A DNA stretch of 64,000 nucleotides, taken from NCBI RefSeq assembly GCF_904846695.1, contig NZ_CAJHBR010000018.1:16766-80765 (forward strand), given 5' to 3'. The notes under the pieces were generated by a model. The model was not told the origin of the DNA. It saw only the letters and a list, made by a program, of their open reading frames with translations, and did no database searches. This DNA is from Psychrobacter urativorans. Its GTDB lineage: Bacteria > Pseudomonadota > Gammaproteobacteria > Pseudomonadales > Moraxellaceae. Each line of letters starts with the position of its first letter. Position 1 is the stretch's first letter. Positions 20,258 through 29,881 of this stretch are shown one piece after another. Both the position numbers and the translations under genes were made by a program.

Positions 20258-20732
20258 ATCACTTAATCCTATATCTGCCGCAAAGTGCAGTATGATAGTG
20301 ATGGTCTAATAACCAGATAATACTCATTATCTGTCCTCTTAAATCTAACCGTAAAGGGCTTACAAAGTTTGTTCAAGCATTTTAACATGGACAACTATTT
20401 TCAGTGTAACTGTGGGTATGTGGACAGTTGACGAATAAACGTTGCTGATGGCTAATAGTAGATTAAAGCTATGTATCAGATAAGATACAAATTGCGGATA
20501 ATGCCGATGTGTTTTTATTATTATCAACTAATATTATAATAGGTAAGGGTTGCTAAATACTATTTATAACGACTACAGAGTGATTTTAGCAGCTGCCCTA
20601 AAGACTGAACTAGCAGCGCTATAATTGAAGGTTGAACACGCCTTATCCACAAGCATGGCACAACGCGATAAACTCACTTATAATACAGCGAGCACTTATC
20701 TGCAATTTATAAACCCTACCTACTAAGCTGCG
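20258..20732. other. Divergent intergenic region between the sensor kinase and fmt (475 bp)
   Basis: No gene is visible. It is AT-rich and should carry divergent promoters. An isolated exact DnaA box (TTATCCACA) lies at 20643-20651, and a perfect TATAAT at 20679-20684 is placed to serve fmt, but I find no good -35 element. Confidence 0.6.
20679..20684 (+). promoter_or_regulatory. Candidate -10 element for fmt with adjacent DnaA box
   Basis: TATAAT lies 48 bases before the first possible fmt start. The hexamer 17 bases upstream (TGGCAC) is a poor -35. The exact DnaA box at 20643-20651 lies just upstream. Confidence 0.35.
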
Positions 20733-21851
20733 ATGATAAACATGACCGCTATAAATGATTCCGACCCTAGTTTAAGCCCTACGCAAAGTTTAGATAATGA
20801 GCATCCTGCTAGTATTAATAAGATGCAACCGTTACGAGTAGTATTCGCCGGTACGCCTGAGTTTGCAGCTACTAGTCTTGAGGCCTTAATAGCTCAACAA
20901 GACGCATTGAATATAATTATAGTAGCCGTCTACACTCAGCCGGATCGAAAAGCGGGGCGTGGACAAAAACTATCAGCTTCGGCGGTCAAACAAGTGGCTT
21001 TGGCGCATAGCTTGCCTGTTGAGCAACCAGCTACTTTTAAAAAATCAGTGACAGAAGGTATAGCGGCTAGAGAAACACTACGCAGTTATCAGCCAGACTT
21101 AATGATTGTCGCAGCTTACGGACTGATCTTGCCGATTGGGGTGTTAACTATGCCTACTTATGGTTGTCTCAATATTCATGCTTCACTTTTGCCGCGCTGG
21201 CGTGGTGCTGCTCCTATCCACCGGGCAATATTAGCGGGTGACAAAGAGACTGGCATTACTATTATGCAGATGGATAAAGGCTTAGATACGGGCGATATGT
21301 TGTATAAAGTCAGCTGTGTTATAGACTCCGGCGACACTGCAACTGGCTTACATGACAAACTAGCAGCTTTAGGCGCTACGGCTATTACTACTGTGCTACA
21401 AGATCTAGCAGGCTATCAACAGCAGGCTATTAGCCAAGATAATAGTGAAGCCAATTATGCCGAAAAGTTAGTCAAAACTGAAGGCGAAATTGACTGGTCA
21501 CAGCCTGCCGCAGTAATTGAAAGACATATTCGGGGTCTAACCCCTTGGCCGGGTGCGTATACCTTTTTACAAGGCCAGCGAGTCAAGATTTTGGCCAGTT
21601 TACCGGTTAATACTAGCCAACAAACCCACGAAACTGCTGGCAAGGTTGTCAGTGTTGGACGCAAAGCAATTTTAGTCGCTTGTGGGATCGCAGTTGATGA
21701 TAGTCAACAAGATGATTCTATCCAACAGCCCGCTGGCACTATCGCTATCACTGAATTACAGTTTGCTGGTAGTAAGTCAGTCAATGCTGAACAAATTTGT
21801 CATGGCAATCAGCTCAATGACGGTGACCAATTTAGTAACGATGCACCTTAA
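20733..21851 (+). CDS. fmt: Methionyl-tRNA formyltransferase
   Basis: Fmt transfers a formyl group from 10-formyl-THF to initiator Met-tRNA. The domain starts LRVVFAGTPEFAATSLEAL, and the active-site region is present: LNIHASLLPRWRGAAPIHR, then DKETGITIMQMDKGLDTGDM. The C-terminal OB-like domain contains IRGLTPWPGAYTF. From ATG 20733 the protein is 372 residues, against 315 in E. coli; about 30 extra residues precede the catalytic domain, so ATG 20823 (MQPLRVV) is a real alternative. Neither start has a convincing ribosome site. rsmB follows after 39 bases, as in many gammaproteobacteria, but the usual def gene is not upstream. Confidence 0.94.
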   Translation: MINMTAINDSDPSLSPTQSLDNEHPASINKMQPLRVVFAGTPEFAATSLEALIAQQDALNIIIVAVYTQPDRKAGRGQKLSASAVKQVALAHSLPVEQPATFKKSVTEGIAARETLRSYQPDLMIVAAYGLILPIGVLTMPTYGCLNIHASLLPRWRGAAPIHRAILAGDKETGITIMQMDKGLDTGDMLYKVSCVIDSGDTATGLHDKLAALGATAITTVLQDLAGYQQQAISQDNSEANYAEKLVKTEGEIDWSQPAAVIERHIRGLTPWPGAYTFLQGQRVKILASLPVNTSQQTHETAGKVVSVGRKAILVACGIAVDDSQQDDSIQQPAGTIAITELQFAGSKSVNAEQICHGNQLNDGDQFSNDAP

Positions 21852-21890
21852 TAATTTATAGTTATAGCTCCCTTTAATAAGCCAACACAG

Positions 21891-23465
21891 ATGCCCAATA
21901 GGCATAGGAAATCAAGTAATATGAGACAAACCACGTCTAATAGCCCTAGAAATAATAAAAACAAGCCATCAAGTAACTTAAAAATGACTGGTAGCGTACG
22001 TGTACGTGTGATTCGAACTTTATTAGCTATCCAAAATGGTCAGTCATTATCTAGTGTATTAGATCCGCTACTCAATAGTCTGCACGAGGGCGATAAAGGT
22101 TTTGCTCACGCATTATTATTGACCACTTTGCGCCAGTGGTATGCGCTCGAGCGCCTACTAGATAGTCTGGCTGACAACCCTATTGATGAAAAAGAAGTAC
22201 GCACGACTATTCAAGTAGGTCTGACCCAGCTGCTGTATTTACAAGTGGCTGATCATGCGGCTATTCATGAAACCGTCGAAGCGGCAAAAGAGATCGAGTT
22301 TGCTCATGCTACGGGTCTAGTAAATGCTATTTTGCGCAAAGTGGCCAAGAACCCAAGCAAGTTCCGTAAAAAGTGTGATAAAAAGCACAGCTTGCCTAAT
22401 TGGCTTGCTTATCAGCTTAAGCAAGATTGGAGTGCTGAATATGACGATCTTATGCAAGGTCTGCGCCAACCTGCGCCAATGTTTTTACGAGTAAATTCTG
22501 CAGTTACTGATGTTAGTATCTATCAGCAGAGCTTGTTTGATGCTGATATCAGCGCTGATTTGGTAGAGATAACCAGTGCTTTTCAACTGCCTAATCAGCA
22601 GCAGACTACTAAGGTTAATACCTCAGTGTTACGTTTAGAGCAAACCACAGCAGTGAGCGGTTTACCTTCCTTCGCTGAAGGGGTGGTTAGTATTCAAGAT
22701 ATGTATGCTCAATTGGCGGCACCTTTGATCAATCAAGCATTTATCAACAAGGTGAGCACTGAGAGCAATGTGGATGATTTGCAGATTTTAGATGCCTGCG
22801 CTGCTCCTGGCGGTAAGCTTGCCCATTGGTTAGAGCTATTAACTACTGATAGTCAATCACCATTGTTTCATGTGAAACATACTGATGCTAATGATACTAA
22901 TGATAGCACCGATCAGAAATACAGCATTAAACTAACCGCTATCGATAATGAAGCGCCGCGTATTACTCGTATTTATGAGAACCTAGAGCGTCTAAATCTA
23001 GAGCAGTCAGAGCAAGTCAAACTGGATATTGTTTGTGCTGATGCTACGCGCTGGCAAGGAGCGAACAAGCAAGCCGATAACAATGCTCCAGTATTTGACG
23101 CCATCTTGCTAGATGCCCCTTGTACCGCTACTGGTGTTATTCGTCGTCATCCTGATATCAGTATCTTACGAACCGAGGAAGACGTAGAACAAACCGCGCG
23201 TTTGCAAGCTGAGATCTTGGATAATCTATGGCCACAATTAAAAGTTGGTGGCTATTTGTTATACATCACTTGCTCCATATTAAAGCAAGAAAACGTTGAG
23301 CAGATCCAAGAATTTATGAGACATCATACGGATGCTAGTGCTATCGAATTCACTGCAGACTGTAATTGGGGCATTGCACAAGAAGTTGGTCGTCAGTGTC
23401 TGCCAATAGATAGCGACAGCGGTGACGGCTTTTATTATGCGTTGTTGATGAAGACGACAGGATAA
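21891..23465 (+). CDS. rsmB: 16S rRNA (cytosine-967 C5)-methyltransferase RsmB
   Basis: RsmB methylates C967 of 16S rRNA using SAM. An N-terminal NusB-like RNA-binding domain (VRVRVIRTLLAIQ ... RQWYALERLLDSLA) is followed by the methyltransferase fold with DACAAPGGKLAHWLELL, LLDAPCTATGVIRRHPD and the catalytic cysteine in LLYITCSILKQEN. It is 524 residues against about 430 in E. coli. The excess is an N-terminal basic tail and polar insertions, one of which (about residue 325) is encoded over a parS-like site. It probably forms an operon with fmt. Confidence 0.94.
   Translation: MPNRHRKSSNMRQTTSNSPRNNKNKPSSNLKMTGSVRVRVIRTLLAIQNGQSLSSVLDPLLNSLHEGDKGFAHALLLTTLRQWYALERLLDSLADNPIDEKEVRTTIQVGLTQLLYLQVADHAAIHETVEAAKEIEFAHATGLVNAILRKVAKNPSKFRKKCDKKHSLPNWLAYQLKQDWSAEYDDLMQGLRQPAPMFLRVNSAVTDVSIYQQSLFDADISADLVEITSAFQLPNQQQTTKVNTSVLRLEQTTAVSGLPSFAEGVVSIQDMYAQLAAPLINQAFINKVSTESNVDDLQILDACAAPGGKLAHWLELLTTDSQSPLFHVKHTDANDTNDSTDQKYSIKLTAIDNEAPRITRIYENLERLNLEQSEQVKLDIVCADATRWQGANKQADNNAPVFDAILLDAPCTATGVIRRHPDISILRTEEDVEQTARLQAEILDNLWPQLKVGGYLLYITCSILKQENVEQIQEFMRHHTDASAIEFTADCNWGIAQEVGRQCLPIDSDSGDGFYYALLMKTTG
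22864..22879. promoter_or_regulatory. parS-like site 8
   Basis: TGTTTCATGTGAAACA lies inside rsmB, encoding LFHVKHT in a polar insertion after the SAM motif. Confidence 0.7.
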
Positions 23466-23519
23466 ATAGGTTCAAAAAGTCCGCAAGCTTGATGAGTTTT
23501 AAAGGAGTACTAAATTTAA

Positions 23520-26500
23520 ATGGCTTACGAACTTAGTGATTTATTGAATGATGATCGTTTAGAAAGATTATTTTCATCAGAAGGACTTCCTTGTGCATTC
23601 CAACTCTGGGTGCTTCAAATTCAACACCAAAACGTTATAGAAAATCGCGTAATATATGGTCGATTACTTCCATATAGTTTTTCTAACAGCAGATGGTCAT
23701 TTAGTGATGACGACAGTAATTATCAGTCATTTGGAGAATCTAAAGCTAGTGTTACTCAATTAAACCTATATATAGATAGTTCACTATGTTCTAGCTTACT
23801 CACTATGATAATTGACGGAAAAAATCTTGATGATATAAGTACAGCGCTTGATTTTACGTTTCAGTCCAAGCTACAAAATAGGTTTGGAGATGTCAGTCTT
23901 TCGAATTCTTATGTAGGTTTTCGGCCTGTAGCTTATCTTTTAAATCGGGATGCACATGTGTCAGATACCCTAGCTAGTCCACTTGGAAATGCAGGAGCGT
24001 TTAGTGCATCCATTTTTCAAGGAGATAAACAAGGTTTATTCTTATATGATGAAGTGTATGATAAAAACCTTACTTCTATGATAATAACCCGATTAAATTC
24101 CGACACTGGAATGGATTTTGGTAAAAAAGACCTAGAAAGGATCGGAGATATTGAATTACTTGTATTCCCAACTATCGATGATCAGGAAAATAGCCTTTTC
24201 GCAGTTGAATGGACTGAAGAAAAGAATATAGAAGTTAAACTCAACGCCAGTCAGCTTCCTAGCTTTAATAATTTTAGCTTTATTTTGACTTTAATGAATA
24301 ACAATCAAGTGTTCTATTCGTGTCGTGCAACAGCTAATAACATAGAAAACCTATTTGAATATGTTTTCAAACTTGATAATAATTTAAAAAATGTGGTTGA
24401 TAGCTCTAGAGTGGATATTTATGCTTCGAAAGGAGATGAAACTGAAGAGGGTTATCTTTGTTGTAGTTGGAAGATTTATTATTGTCGTGAAATTAGCTTT
24501 CAGTTAACCGCTATGGAAAATAGTTCTAGTAGGGTGGAGTTTGACTGGCTTGAAAGAACAACTAATCCTAGTATGGGAATACGTGTAAGAAATGCTTTAT
24601 CATTTTCAGGTGCGAACTATGATTCTAATAACGTAATAGGCGAGCGTGAACTCGATAAATGGGTACCTGAAAATAGAGCTATGAACTCATTGTTCAAAAA
24701 ATTATATCCACCTACATCTAATGGAAGGTTTTTTTTACGCTGGGGTCAAAGCAATGGTGAGGGGCGTTTACAGTTTGTTGAGTGGTTTAAAGAAGTTCTA
24801 AAGAAAAATGAGAAATACCAAGTTACAATATTTGATCCCTATTTTGAAGATGCTGGTTCAGCTCTACTAACTTTATATGCTTCACGAGGTGCTGAGTACA
24901 TAGTATTCCGAACAGTACCAGAATTTAAAGATGGAAAAGTTAAACAGGGTCTTGATAACTTATTAGAAAACTGTGAGCATAATAGAGCAAGGTTAAGTAG
25001 GAGCAAAGTTAAAATATATGGATTGAAAGAAAAGCGTTTGCATGACCGTTATATTTTAATTATAGGGAGTGACGGCCTTCCAGTTGAGGGTTATCATTTA
25101 TCTAACTCCTTCCAAAGCGTAGCTCAAAACTTTCCTTTGTTAGTAACACCAATTCCTATAGATGTTTTATATCAAGTTAAGCAATACACATTTGACCTCA
25201 TTCAAGAGGCTAATGAGTCGTCAAATGATAATAATATTACACTACTGTTTGATACAGAAGACTCTTCAAAGGAGTTAATAAATTTATATAATCCATTAAG
25301 CATCCTAGAAAATAGGCTATCAGGAAATCTTTTTAGTGTGTGGTTCGAAGAGTCATCGTTAAAAGGCTTATATGGCAATGAACTTAAGAAAGAACTTCAA
25401 AGTTTAGGACTTATCGAAGATGTTTCGCTTCATAGTTTGACAGCGAACGGACTATACAATTGTATTGATAATATGCAAGAAGACTTTACTAACTTCTATT
25501 CACAGTGGAATATGATAGGTCATATTCTAGCAAACTCTCACATCATTGATTCAAACCTAGATGAAATCTCTTCAAAAACTCAGTTTTTATTATTTCTATC
25601 AGAGTTTTTATCTGATTCTTTCAAGATGAAGTTTACTGACGATAGTAAAAATGTTGCAGTAATTGATCCAAGCTACCTTACTAAATCTCTAAAAGAGCTA
25701 ACTAAAAACCCAATACAGATTGACTATTTTAATAGACCATCAAACAATGAAATTCTATCTTGGTCTGATTTTTATGCTATTAAGTTATTATGGCAATATA
25801 GACCAGAATGCCTTCTTCTGATTATTAGTAAACAAACTAATATTTTGGAAGTGAATCCTAAATCAAATCATATCATTAGGTTATCATTGCTAGAGCAAGT
25901 TCTATATGAAATTTCTTTAGCTGTAAATTTTGAACAAGTTTCAAATTATCAAACGAGTCTATTAATTATAAGTAATACAGGTATCATTAACTGGTTTGGA
26001 TGGATCATGCTAGAACAAAATCTCAAATCTTTAAACAATTTTGATTTGAACTCCAGTTTCTTACATATATTTTCTTACGAAGAAAAGATTCAATTTGTAG
26101 GATGGAGTTTGAATCGAAATGCTTTGAGCTTTGAGTCAAAGCTTTATTATGAAAAACTTGTAGGTGAATTGCATAAATTCCTACCTGAACAAGTACCTGA
26201 TAATAGTATGCAAAATCTTATTGATTCCGCTAAGGGTTATCATCAACAGCTTAAATGGTCTGAACCTTGGTTGTTTATAGATATAATTGATCCATTATTA
26301 TTAGCTAACCGTGTTAACTGTGATTATATATGTGAGATTTGGATTCAAGAGCTAATAGCTCAATTTGAAAATACAGATGAAAATGAATCAGTAATATTTT
26401 CACCAGATAGAGAACAGGTAACCACGCAAGTATGTGCACACCTATGGGTTAACAGTAGTCAAGATAATAAAGATAAGTGTATTAAAAATCTTCATAAGAT

Positions 26501-26768
26501 TATTTTAAAGCAAAAAAGGATTATACAAAGACCTCTAGCTAAATCAATAAATTGGAATAAATGGGATAAGGCACTCAAAATATCTCTCTGGATCTTAATA
26601 CTTACCAAATTATTCGAAAATAATTTAGCGACTATGCAGGGTTTAATTCCGAAAAACTTAGAAGATTTGATAAACGAATCTCATATTTTGGCGTTGACTA
26701 GACCTTCTACAGAATGGTTGCCCAATAGTGATTTATTTGCATATTTAGAAAGTATAGCTTCAACTTGA
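23520..26768 (+). CDS. Large VPA1262-like protein with phospholipase-D-like motif, candidate defence gene
   Basis: This is a single 1082-residue protein. Its N-terminus (ELSDLLNDDRLERLFSS, then LPCAFQLWVLQIQ and ENRVIYGRLLPYS) resembles the VPA1262-family N-terminal domain as I remember it; this was not searched. Around residues 437-446 is IFDPYFEDAG and near residue 508 LHDRYILI followed by HLSNSFQ, a layout like the strand and catalytic-His motifs of phospholipase-D-like nucleases; HxR replaces the usual HxK. The C-terminal 500 residues are helical with no motif I recognise. It is far more AT-rich than its neighbours: bases 25681-25740 have 17 G/C, thrC bases 27241-27300 have 29. A ribosome site AAAGGAG precedes the ATG. 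It sits alone between rsmB and thrC, so horizontal acquisition and phage defence are plausible but inferred. Confidence 0.6.
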   Translation: MAYELSDLLNDDRLERLFSSEGLPCAFQLWVLQIQHQNVIENRVIYGRLLPYSFSNSRWSFSDDDSNYQSFGESKASVTQLNLYIDSSLCSSLLTMIIDGKNLDDISTALDFTFQSKLQNRFGDVSLSNSYVGFRPVAYLLNRDAHVSDTLASPLGNAGAFSASIFQGDKQGLFLYDEVYDKNLTSMIITRLNSDTGMDFGKKDLERIGDIELLVFPTIDDQENSLFAVEWTEEKNIEVKLNASQLPSFNNFSFILTLMNNNQVFYSCRATANNIENLFEYVFKLDNNLKNVVDSSRVDIYASKGDETEEGYLCCSWKIYYCREISFQLTAMENSSSRVEFDWLERTTNPSMGIRVRNALSFSGANYDSNNVIGERELDKWVPENRAMNSLFKKLYPPTSNGRFFLRWGQSNGEGRLQFVEWFKEVLKKNEKYQVTIFDPYFEDAGSALLTLYASRGAEYIVFRTVPEFKDGKVKQGLDNLLENCEHNRARLSRSKVKIYGLKEKRLHDRYILIIGSDGLPVEGYHLSNSFQSVAQNFPLLVTPIPIDVLYQVKQYTFDLIQEANESSNDNNITLLFDTEDSSKELINLYNPLSILENRLSGNLFSVWFEESSLKGLYGNELKKELQSLGLIEDVSLHSLTANGLYNCIDNMQEDFTNFYSQWNMIGHILANSHIIDSNLDEISSKTQFLLFLSEFLSDSFKMKFTDDSKNVAVIDPSYLTKSLKELTKNPIQIDYFNRPSNNEILSWSDFYAIKLLWQYRPECLLLIISKQTNILEVNPKSNHIIRLSLLEQVLYEISLAVNFEQVSNYQTSLLIISNTGIINWFGWIMLEQNLKSLNNFDLNSSFLHIFSYEEKIQFVGWSLNRNALSFESKLYYEKLVGELHKFLPEQVPDNSMQNLIDSAKGYHQQLKWSEPWLFIDIIDPLLLANRVNCDYICEIWIQELIAQFENTDENESVIFSPDREQVTTQVCAHLWVNSSQDNKDKCIKNLHKIILKQKRIIQRPLAKSINWNKWDKALKISLWILILTKLFENNLATMQGLIPKNLEDLINESHILALTRPSTEWLPNSDLFAYLESIAST

Positions 26769-26844
26769 AATTAAGCTACCCTTTTGCTATTTCTCATTTC
26801 TGTATTTAACAGATAAATAAAACAATTCTTTGACAGGACAAAAC

Positions 26845-28266
26845 ATGAAATATATTAGTACTCGTGGTCAGACTGAACCGATGGATTTTAGTGATGTGCT
26901 CCTTATGGGACTTGCGCCTGATGGTGGCTTGATGTTACCTGAGCACTATCCAAATGTTGATGAGGCTACTTTAGAAGAGTGGCGCTCGCTGAGTTATCCA
27001 GAGTTAGCATTAGCCATTATGCAGCGCTTTGCTACTGATATTCCTTATGCCGATTTAAAAGATATTATTGAGCGTACTTATACTGCTGAAGTATTTGGCG
27101 ATGCTGAGATTGTACCTGTACGTAAGCTTGAAGATGACTTGTATATTTTAGGCTTATCTAATGGTCCAACGCTCGCGTTCAAAGATGTGGCGATGCAGTT
27201 TTTGGGTAATGCCTTTGAGTATGTACTCAAGCGTCAAAACGCGCGTATCACTATTATTGGCGCAACTAGTGGCGATACAGGTAGTGCTGCTGAATATGCA
27301 CTGCGTGGTAAAGACAACATCGAAGTATTTATGCTGTCGCCGCATGGCAAGATGAGTGAGTTTCAGCGCGCGCAGATGTATAGCCTGACAGACGCTAATA
27401 TCCATAATATCGCCATCGATGGTATGTTTGATGATTGCCAAGATATCGTCAAAGCTTTGCAACAAGATGCTGAGTTCAAAGCGGCTTATAACTTAGGTAC
27501 CGTCAACTCCATCAACTGGGGCCGGATACTGGCACAGATTGTCTATTACTTTAAAGCCTACTTTGCCGTGACTAGTAGCAACGAAGAGCAGGTTAGTTTT
27601 AGCGTGCCCTCAGGTAATTTTGGTAATATTTGTGCCGGTCATATCGCTCGTGAAATGGGCTTACCGATTGGACGCTTAATCGTCGCTACTAACGAGAACG
27701 ACGTCCTTAATGACTTCTTTAATCAAGGCGCTTATAAGCCGCGCGCAACAGATAAAACTTACATTACTTCTAGCCCGTCTATGGATATTTCTAAGGCCTC
27801 TAACTTTGAACGTTTCGTTTATCTATTGCTAGATAAAGACAGCGCTCGCGTTCATGAGCTATTTGAAGGCGTAAAAGCAGGGCAAGGCTTTGACTTATCT
27901 GATTTAGCACAAGTAGTTAATAGCCGTTATGGTTTTGCTGCCGGTAAGTCTACTCATGCCGATCGCTTACAAACCATAAAATCCTTGTATCAACAGTATG
28001 GTGAATTGGTCGATCCACATACGGCAGATGGTATCAAAGTCGCTAAAGAGCTACAGCAAGCAGGTGAAACTATCATCTGTGCCGAAACAGCACTGCCTGT
28101 TAAGTTCGCAGACACCATCATCGAAGCTGTCGGCCCTATAGAGATTGCTCGACCAAAGCACACCGAAGGTTTAGAAGCTCTAGAACAGCATGTGGTTATT
28201 TTAGATAACAAGGCAGAGCTAGTAGCTGAGCAAATTCGTCAGCAAGTTACTGCTAACCCTGCATAG
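26845..28266 (+). CDS. thrC: Threonine synthase
   Basis: ThrC converts O-phosphohomoserine to threonine using PLP. It begins MKYISTRGQTEPMDFSDVLL and shows the PLP-lysine motif LAFKDVAMQFLGN and the phosphate-binding loop GATSGDTGSAAEYAL. Length 473 residues fits the longer (E. coli-like or yeast-like) class. A TTG frame starting at 26830 would add five residues, but ATG 26845 has AGGAC at the right distance and matches the family. The neighbouring hom gene is not upstream; instead the AT-rich VPA1262-like gene is. An inverted-repeat hairpin follows the stop. Confidence 0.96.
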   Translation: MKYISTRGQTEPMDFSDVLLMGLAPDGGLMLPEHYPNVDEATLEEWRSLSYPELALAIMQRFATDIPYADLKDIIERTYTAEVFGDAEIVPVRKLEDDLYILGLSNGPTLAFKDVAMQFLGNAFEYVLKRQNARITIIGATSGDTGSAAEYALRGKDNIEVFMLSPHGKMSEFQRAQMYSLTDANIHNIAIDGMFDDCQDIVKALQQDAEFKAAYNLGTVNSINWGRILAQIVYYFKAYFAVTSSNEEQVSFSVPSGNFGNICAGHIAREMGLPIGRLIVATNENDVLNDFFNQGAYKPRATDKTYITSSPSMDISKASNFERFVYLLLDKDSARVHELFEGVKAGQGFDLSDLAQVVNSRYGFAAGKSTHADRLQTIKSLYQQYGELVDPHTADGIKVAKELQQAGETIICAETALPVKFADTIIEAVGPIEIARPKHTEGLEALEQHVVILDNKAELVAEQIRQQVTANPA

Positions 28267-28334
28267 AGTTTCTATAATAAAACAATAGGGCTATAGAGCA
28301 GCTCTATAAAACAGTATTTTGAATATTCTAAATC

Positions 28335-28367
28335 ACTAACGGCTATCATTTATTGATAGCCGTTAGT
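28335..28367 (+). terminator. Hairpin downstream of thrC
   Basis: A long perfect stem (ACTAACGGCTATCA with TGATAGCCGTTAGT) lies about 70 bases past the thrC stop. The T-run is weak. Confidence 0.6.
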
Positions 28368-28490
28368 CGTTTAATAATAAACATTAATCTATCAAATAAC
28401 ATAAACCGATAGCTATCGATGAGTTAGCCGACCAGTGCGCATAACTGTATCAGCAACCATTAGCAGCTGTTTTAATAAGATATAATGTCA

Positions 28491-28506
28491 AGTTCCACGT
28501 GAAACA
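28491..28506. promoter_or_regulatory. parS-like site 9
   Basis: AGTTCCACGTGAAACA has the canonical CACGTG core and right arm, with two mismatches in the left arm. Confidence 0.55.
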
Positions 28507-28695
28507 TAGTTATGTTAATTGGTTTTAATCGACATTAATCAGTAAAAATATAATTAATATTGTGCTAAGGTACAGATAGCTTACTGTAGTGTTATAAATC
28601 AGCAACCATTGATTAGCGATCATTGAAACTGAAAAAGCACTATAAGCGGCTATGATAAAAGGCGCTGATTACATCAACGTCATACCTTAATTCAT

Positions 28696-29802
28696 ATGGA
28701 TATAATAAAAATGAGCTTTAAGGCTTTAGTGAAAGCACTGTTGATGACGGCCTTTAGTAGTGCATTATGGCTACCTACTGCTCATGCTAATAACCCGCCA
28801 CCCACTATCAAGGCTGATGCTCCTAATCGCTATATCGTCAAAAAAGGCGATACTTTGTGGGATATCTCAGGCCGCTATTTAGATAGTCCATGGCGCTGGA
28901 AAGATATTTGGGCGACCAATACCCAAATAAAAAACCCTCATCTTATTTATCCTAACGATGTACTTATCTTATGCATCATTCAAGGTAACACCTTGCTTGG
29001 GGTTGATACTGGGGAAGGTTGTGCAGGGATAGAAAAGCAGCTGAATGGTGGTTTGCCTGCTAGACCAGTGACGGTGACATCGACAGTCAACAGCATCCCT
29101 GCTATTCCACGCTCAGCTATCCAGCATTGGTTAGATAAAACCACTATAGTAAATCCTAAGGACTTCAATACTACCCCTTATATCTTAGCTTCTAAGAACC
29201 GCAACTTGATTACGGCTAGCGGTGATACAGTTTATGCTAAAGGGGTAGCGCTTATTGTTGGTCAGAATTATGGGGTATATCGCCAAGGTGAACGCTATGT
29301 TGATCCAAAGACCAAAACAGTTATCGGCTTAGAGGTTACCCAAGTAGCGACAGGGCGAGTTACTAGCTCTACTCCTGAGGGAGTCTCTAGTTTGCATTTG
29401 AATGCTAGTTACGGTAAGGAAGTACGTGAAGGTGACAGAGTCTTTGTTGAGCTAAATAATAGTATTGCGCCGGTATTCTATCCTAAGCCTGCGACAGTCA
29501 GCCGTGGCGGTACCATAGTGCGAGTAATGGACTCCATTAGTTCCGCCGCCCGAGGCAGTGTAGTAGCGATTAATTTAGGGACTAGGCAAGGCGCAAAGCT
29601 AGGCGATGTATTGACCGTTTATCAAAAAGGTCCGTTAGTGCGTGACACTATCGATAATGACAATCCAGTACGCTTGCCCAGCGAACTTAGTGGAATGGTC
29701 ATGGTATTTAATAGCTTCGCTGATATCAGCTATGCTTATGTTCTAAGCTCAGATCTACCATTAGGCGTGGGTGATCAGTTACTACCACCGCCCCATTTAT
29801 AA
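28696..29802 (+). CDS. Exported LysM-domain protein
   Basis: This is a 368-residue protein with an N-terminal signal sequence (ALVKALLMTAFSSALWLPTAHA) and one LysM domain at about residues 45-95 (RYIVKKGDTLWDISGRYLD ... IKNPHLIYPNDVLIL), which binds peptidoglycan. The remaining 270 residues resemble no domain I can name. A related LysM gene is often found beside dprA in gammaproteobacteria, as here, so it likely acts in the periplasm on the cell wall. ATG 28711 (MSFKALV) is an alternative start; neither has a strong ribosome site. dprA follows after 79 bases. Confidence 0.88.
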   Translation: MDIIKMSFKALVKALLMTAFSSALWLPTAHANNPPPTIKADAPNRYIVKKGDTLWDISGRYLDSPWRWKDIWATNTQIKNPHLIYPNDVLILCIIQGNTLLGVDTGEGCAGIEKQLNGGLPARPVTVTSTVNSIPAIPRSAIQHWLDKTTIVNPKDFNTTPYILASKNRNLITASGDTVYAKGVALIVGQNYGVYRQGERYVDPKTKTVIGLEVTQVATGRVTSSTPEGVSSLHLNASYGKEVREGDRVFVELNNSIAPVFYPKPATVSRGGTIVRVMDSISSAARGSVVAINLGTRQGAKLGDVLTVYQKGPLVRDTIDNDNPVRLPSELSGMVMVFNSFADISYAYVLSSDLPLGVGDQLLPPPHL

Positions 29803-29881
29803 GGGTTATTTTAATAAGGTATTATTGCAATAATTTACTAACGCCTAAAATGCTATAAAACAAACTAAGAGCCAGACTACT

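Larger units (their letters stand above)
28267..28695. other. thrC-LysM gene intergenic spacer (429 bp)
   Basis: It contains the thrC hairpin and parS-like site 9. The rest is AT-rich without a visible gene. Confidence 0.6.
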
